From Globodera rostochiensis (Eukaryota > Nematoda > Chromadorea > Rhabditida > Heteroderidae), in contig JAEVLN010000001.1 in the NCBI GenBank assembly GCA_018350325.1, positions 4,989,254 through 5,053,253 of the forward strand: a DNA stretch of 64,000 nucleotides, read 5' to 3'. Position numbers and translations under genes: made by a program. Of the stretch, positions 60,425-64,000 are shown one piece after another. Each line of letters begins with the position of its first letter. Within the stretch, counting starts at the first letter, position 1. The notes under the pieces were generated by a model that worked only from the letters and a program-made list of their open reading frames with translations, ran no database searches and was not told the DNA's origin.

Positions 60425-60953
60425 CACGGCTTCACTATTAGCCAAAATTTTTGCGGATTCGTACTCAGCTAGGAATCGATTGGTAGCGCCCCTAAAATCG
60501 AATATTTTTTAAAATAAATTTCTTTAGAAATGCAATAAACCCAAAAAAACCCCGATACTGAGAAAAGACCCCAAAAACCCGATACTTCGAGTTTTCAAAC
60601 ATTTCGCGCGACGACGCCATTCCTCCCCCCGTCTAAATATGTGCCTGCCACTCATCAAATTAAAGTTCACGAAACTTAGCCAAAACCCATTAGTGACAGA
60701 CACCGTTTAAAAAAGTAAAAGAAAGGCCGCGTAACGGATCGCTAATAGCGAGCATTCGATGACGGAGCAATTAGTGGGCGAGACGGAGGAAGAATGCTCC
60801 AAATGCCAAAATATGCAATTTTCAACTTGTCAAAAAAGGCTCAAACCAACGCGAAAAGGCTATTTTTGGCCGTATTCTTCAAAACATACAATATAAACAT
60901 AAAAAATATGCAAAAACTTATAATCTCAGTCATACTCATAAATGTTCCGAAGC

Positions 60954-61875
60954 GGGCCACTACCGTCCCGCCACTACCGTCCCGGCCACTACCGTCCCGC
61001 CACTACCGTCCCGGGCCATTACCGTCCCGGGCCACTACCGTCCCGGCCACTACCGTCCCAAAACAATTTTTTTTGAAACGCAAAATGTGATCTATAAAAT
61101 AAAATTACATTTTGATTAGATTTTAGAATTTTTGCATTTTTTAAGCTTCTAATCGCATTCGAATAGTTTTTTTGCTTTTTTCCCTTTCCTGTCTGAATCC
61201 TCCCCGCCCGAATCCCCCCACAGCCAAATGTGTCTCGAATCCCTCCAACGTCTTAGGCAAAGCTTAAGCTTGGTCTAAGCTAGGCTTAGGCTAGCTTAAG
61301 CTTAGGCCTAGGCCTAAGCCTAACGACCCCAACCCAGGGTGGCTTAGGCCTAAGTTAGGCTTATCAGACCGGTAGCCCTTTTTTCTTTGTATATGTTTAT
61401 AAAAAGTGACATTGTTCAGTTTATACTACTTTTTTTCAAATGTAGCGTCAACAAAAAGAAATAAAACCAAGCAAAACAACAAAAACTTTAACATGGGGGC
61501 TGCTTGTACAACTACCAAAAGTTTAATGGCGACAAATTTTTTCAAATTCACATGTTGCAAGTTGCAACATCAATTAAAAAAGCACAAAGTTACAACGAAA
61601 ACGCAATTAACGATCGAATTCATGCGTTTTGAATCATTTTTAGGCTGAACTTGTTTTTGGAAGATTTTGCATTTTTTGAAAAAATGTTCGAATTCGGGTC
61701 CGGGGTTCGGAATTGGTCGGAACGGAGATCAAATTCGGATTCCACGCCCCCGAATCCCTTTTTCATCTGGGACGGTAGTGGCCGGGACGGTAGTGGCCCG
61801 GGACGGTAGTGGCCCGGGACGGTAGTGGCGGGACGGTAGTGGCCGGGACGGTAGTGGCGGGACGGTAATGACCCC
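60954..61875. mobile_element. Foldback-type structure: inverted minisatellite arms around a 0.7-kb core
   Basis: The left arm (60954-61058) has about seven copies of CCACTACCGTCCCGG-type units (13-16 nt). The right arm (61769-61875) has about eight copies of the reverse complement GGGACGGTAGTGGCC. Arms are about 105 bp, 710 bp apart. The core is AT-rich and contains a patch of TTAGGC/GCCTAA-like motifs (61252-61366). No transposase is visible. The layout resembles Foldback-class elements, but a complex satellite is possible. Confidence 0.65.
61252..61366. repeat. Degenerate telomere-like TTAGGC/GCCTAA patch
   Basis: About ten TTAGGC, TAAGCTTAG and GCCTAAGCC motifs in both orientations, some palindromic (TTAGGCCTAGGCCTAA). 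TTAGGC is the nematode telomere unit; here copies are imperfect and interstitial. Confidence 0.6.
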
Positions 61876-64000
61876 TACTCTAAATGTTCTTAGTGGTTGT
61901 GGTGGGGGGAGGGACGTTTTTTTTGCATTTGGCTCTTTTGACCTTCAATTGTTTGTTCAACAAAAGAGCAACAAAATCCTATTTTGGTATATATTTTAAA
62001 TGTTAATTGGCTATTTTGTATGTTTTTCTTAGTCAACAAATCATGGAGCTCTGATGATAAGAAACGGAGCACTTCTGCAGAGATAAGAAGTTAGCCTTGT
62101 GGTCCTTCTTCATAACGGTTTTTGCTGCAACTTAAATCCTCCGTCAGTTCTTTGGCCGCTGATTCATCCAACATTTGTGTACCCCGCCGCCGCCTTCCCC
62201 CCGCCCCCGCCCCATCCGCCGTTCACATTCCCACAACTTGTCCGACCGAACGCATTACCCAACTCACAAGTGTTCTGTTCCGTTTTCTGCGTTGGCCAAC
62301 TCTCAGCGTTCGTTCAACCGCCCCCCCCCTCCCCCCCCCCCCCTACGCCTCCATTCCACGCACGCCGTCCCCACTCCGCCCGCACCAGCACAGATCAGAC
62401 AGAAGCCACTCACAATTAGCTTAGGCTCCACTTGGTCCGCCCGTCCTGCAACAACAGGGCCAACTTTCCCTTGCCCCCCCCCCAGTTTTGTTCTTTCTTC
62501 CCTCTCACCTTTCTTTCCTCTATTCCCTCCTTTTTATTTTCATTCATAAATTGAATTGTATGCTTACTCCAATTAGATACTAAACAATTGGCCCTTCCTT
62601 AAATTGGACACGCCTGAGCGGTCCGGGTTTATTGAGCAAGCAAATTGAACTTTGCTTTCACGCCTATTATGGCCTAGGCTCTGGAGCTGATCCTCTTTCT
62701 CCCTAAAATTTGATTAAAGAGGTTTGAGTGTAAACTGCCTTCATTTTTTATCTTAAGCCTCCTTCGCTTAAAGTCTTGAGATGGTTTCGTCACAGTTATT
62801 TGCTCTGACTCATCCCCCCACCCTCTCCAGCAGGCCAATCTTCAAATTACCTATCCACGTCTTCCATTTGCTTCCCACTCATCCACGCACTGCCCCCCCC
62901 CCTCCCCCTCCCCCTCCCCCCAGAACCACCCGAGACACTCTCTCCCGAACCTTTCGTGGCCACACATTTACTTATTTCTTCACCCCTCCGCCGCCACTCT
63001 AATCACTTTGCTCTTCACCGAAAAAAGACAATACCGCAACAGCAAACAACAAACAATTACATATTCACATTCATTCGTCGCTTCTTCCCCTTCCATTCAG
63101 CTGCTTAGTGGTGGGGTTTCAAATTTCTGTGAGAGTACCACGTCAATTTAAACACCGCCCCCCCCCCGCACATTCCCCCCCCCCCTTTACTCTCAGCAGT
63201 GAGTGGTTCGAGTGTCCAGTTACAAGCAACGCCCGTGCCAATGCCAACAGTCCAAAAACAGCTCGCATCGGAAAAGAGACTGAAAAATTCAAATTAAACA
63301 TTGCATAATGCATTCAGCCACCGTTCCCATTTCAATTCTCGCTCCAAACCATTCCATGCCTCAATCATTTGTCAGTGAAATCCTTCCACCCCTCCGCCCT
63401 GCCCCGCTCCCACGTTCAACTTTCGGACCCTCCATTCGATTTGACACATTCCTAACACCGAAAAGTCGTCCACGAAATGGGGGGGTGGACAGTTTGAAGT
63501 AATCAATTTGCGCGGGGTGCAAAGATCAACAGGTTGATGACGAAGAATGTCAGCGATGAGCTCTGAACATCTGCAGGCAATCCATCTTTCCATCCGAACC
63601 AATTCATTCATTCATTCATCCAAAGTTTGGACCCTTTGTGATGGATTCACAGTCCAATCTGCCCGCCGGTCTCCTTTCCCCCGCACCCCTCACAACGCTT
63701 TTTGTTCGTTATTTTCGATCAAAAGGGGTGGGGTGGGGTCCAGTCCAACTTCAGCTTCGACCACCTCACAATCAGTGCGAATGGAGGGGGGTTAAAGCTG
63801 TGTTCCTTTCCTTCACGTACATCTCACTCATTTCAGCCTTTGGCAATTAATGACATTTCGGGTAAAAATGTCCCCTCCCCCTAAAGCTCCCTCCCTCCGA
63901 TCATTTCCCGATTTTTTCTTTCCATCAAATTCCGTCGGCCATTCCCGTGTCTCATCAGCTACTTTCCCGTGTTATCTAGCAAATGATGGGTAAATGATCA
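61876..64000. other. Terminal spacer without recognised gene
   Basis: C-run-rich after 62150. Open frames are Pro/Ser-rich and share no family motif. It may be the promoter or first intron of a gene beyond the window. Confidence 0.45.

Overview
This window is nuclear DNA of a nematode, most probably a plant-parasitic tylenchid of the cyst-nematode type. The evidence is a cuticle collagen, a nematode-style DEG/ENaC channel, an NPR-like neuropeptide receptor, a Ly6-type three-finger protein, and very short introns (mostly 40-60 nt). At least five introns start with GC instead of GT, a trait reported as unusually common in cyst nematodes. Long poly-C and poly-G tracts fill introns and spacers. 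There are no bacterial operons, CRISPR arrays or rRNA genes, and I found no convincing tRNA gene. Genus-level assignment is inference.

Layout: 309-2834 (+) DEG/ENaC channel; 3062-4600 (-) CRAL-TRIO/GOLD lipid-binding protein; 6006-8035 (+) Cys-loop anion-channel subunit; 8715-9290 (+) partial Fic-domain gene; 9466-9932 a hAT-like MITE; 10569-12946 (+) secreted trehalase; 13958-21063 (+) JIP-1-type JNK scaffold with SH3 and PTB domains; 21965-22729 (+) single-pass membrane protein of unknown family; 24585-26146 (+) cuticle collagen; 26675-28478 (+) secreted protein with a tandemly duplicated, unrecognised Cys-containing domain; 30880-34964 (+) M13 neprilysin-like peptidase; 36052-38739 (-) 4-coumarate:CoA-ligase-like acyl-CoA synthetase; 39029-40627 (+) acid ceramidase/NAAA-type amidase; 40974-41546 (+) three-finger protein; 44410-47343 (+) neuropeptide GPCR; 47938 to at least 52216 (-) ASPP/APE-1 homologue with ankyrin repeats and SH3; 56783-58672 (-) exostosin; 58855-60154 (-) MIC19/CHCHD3-type MICOS subunit. 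The last 4 kb hold an inverted-repeat (foldback) structure with telomere-like motifs and no convincing gene.

The genes do not form one pathway. Several concern neuronal signalling (two ion channels, a GPCR, a JIP-1 scaffold, a neprilysin that could inactivate peptides) or the secreted and cuticular interface. MIC19 and exostosin are on the same strand only 182 nt apart and may be an operon. For the DEG/ENaC, CRAL-TRIO/GOLD, Cys-loop and trehalase genes I followed every exon junction; the totals stay in frame (about 453, 376, 457 and 669 aa). The other gene models are supported by family motifs and selected junctions.

The most interesting leads are: the GC-AG introns; a coding minisatellite inside the SH3 domain of the ASPP homologue; the foldback array pair; the partial Fic gene with an intact catalytic motif; and the unrecognised tandem-domain secreted protein.
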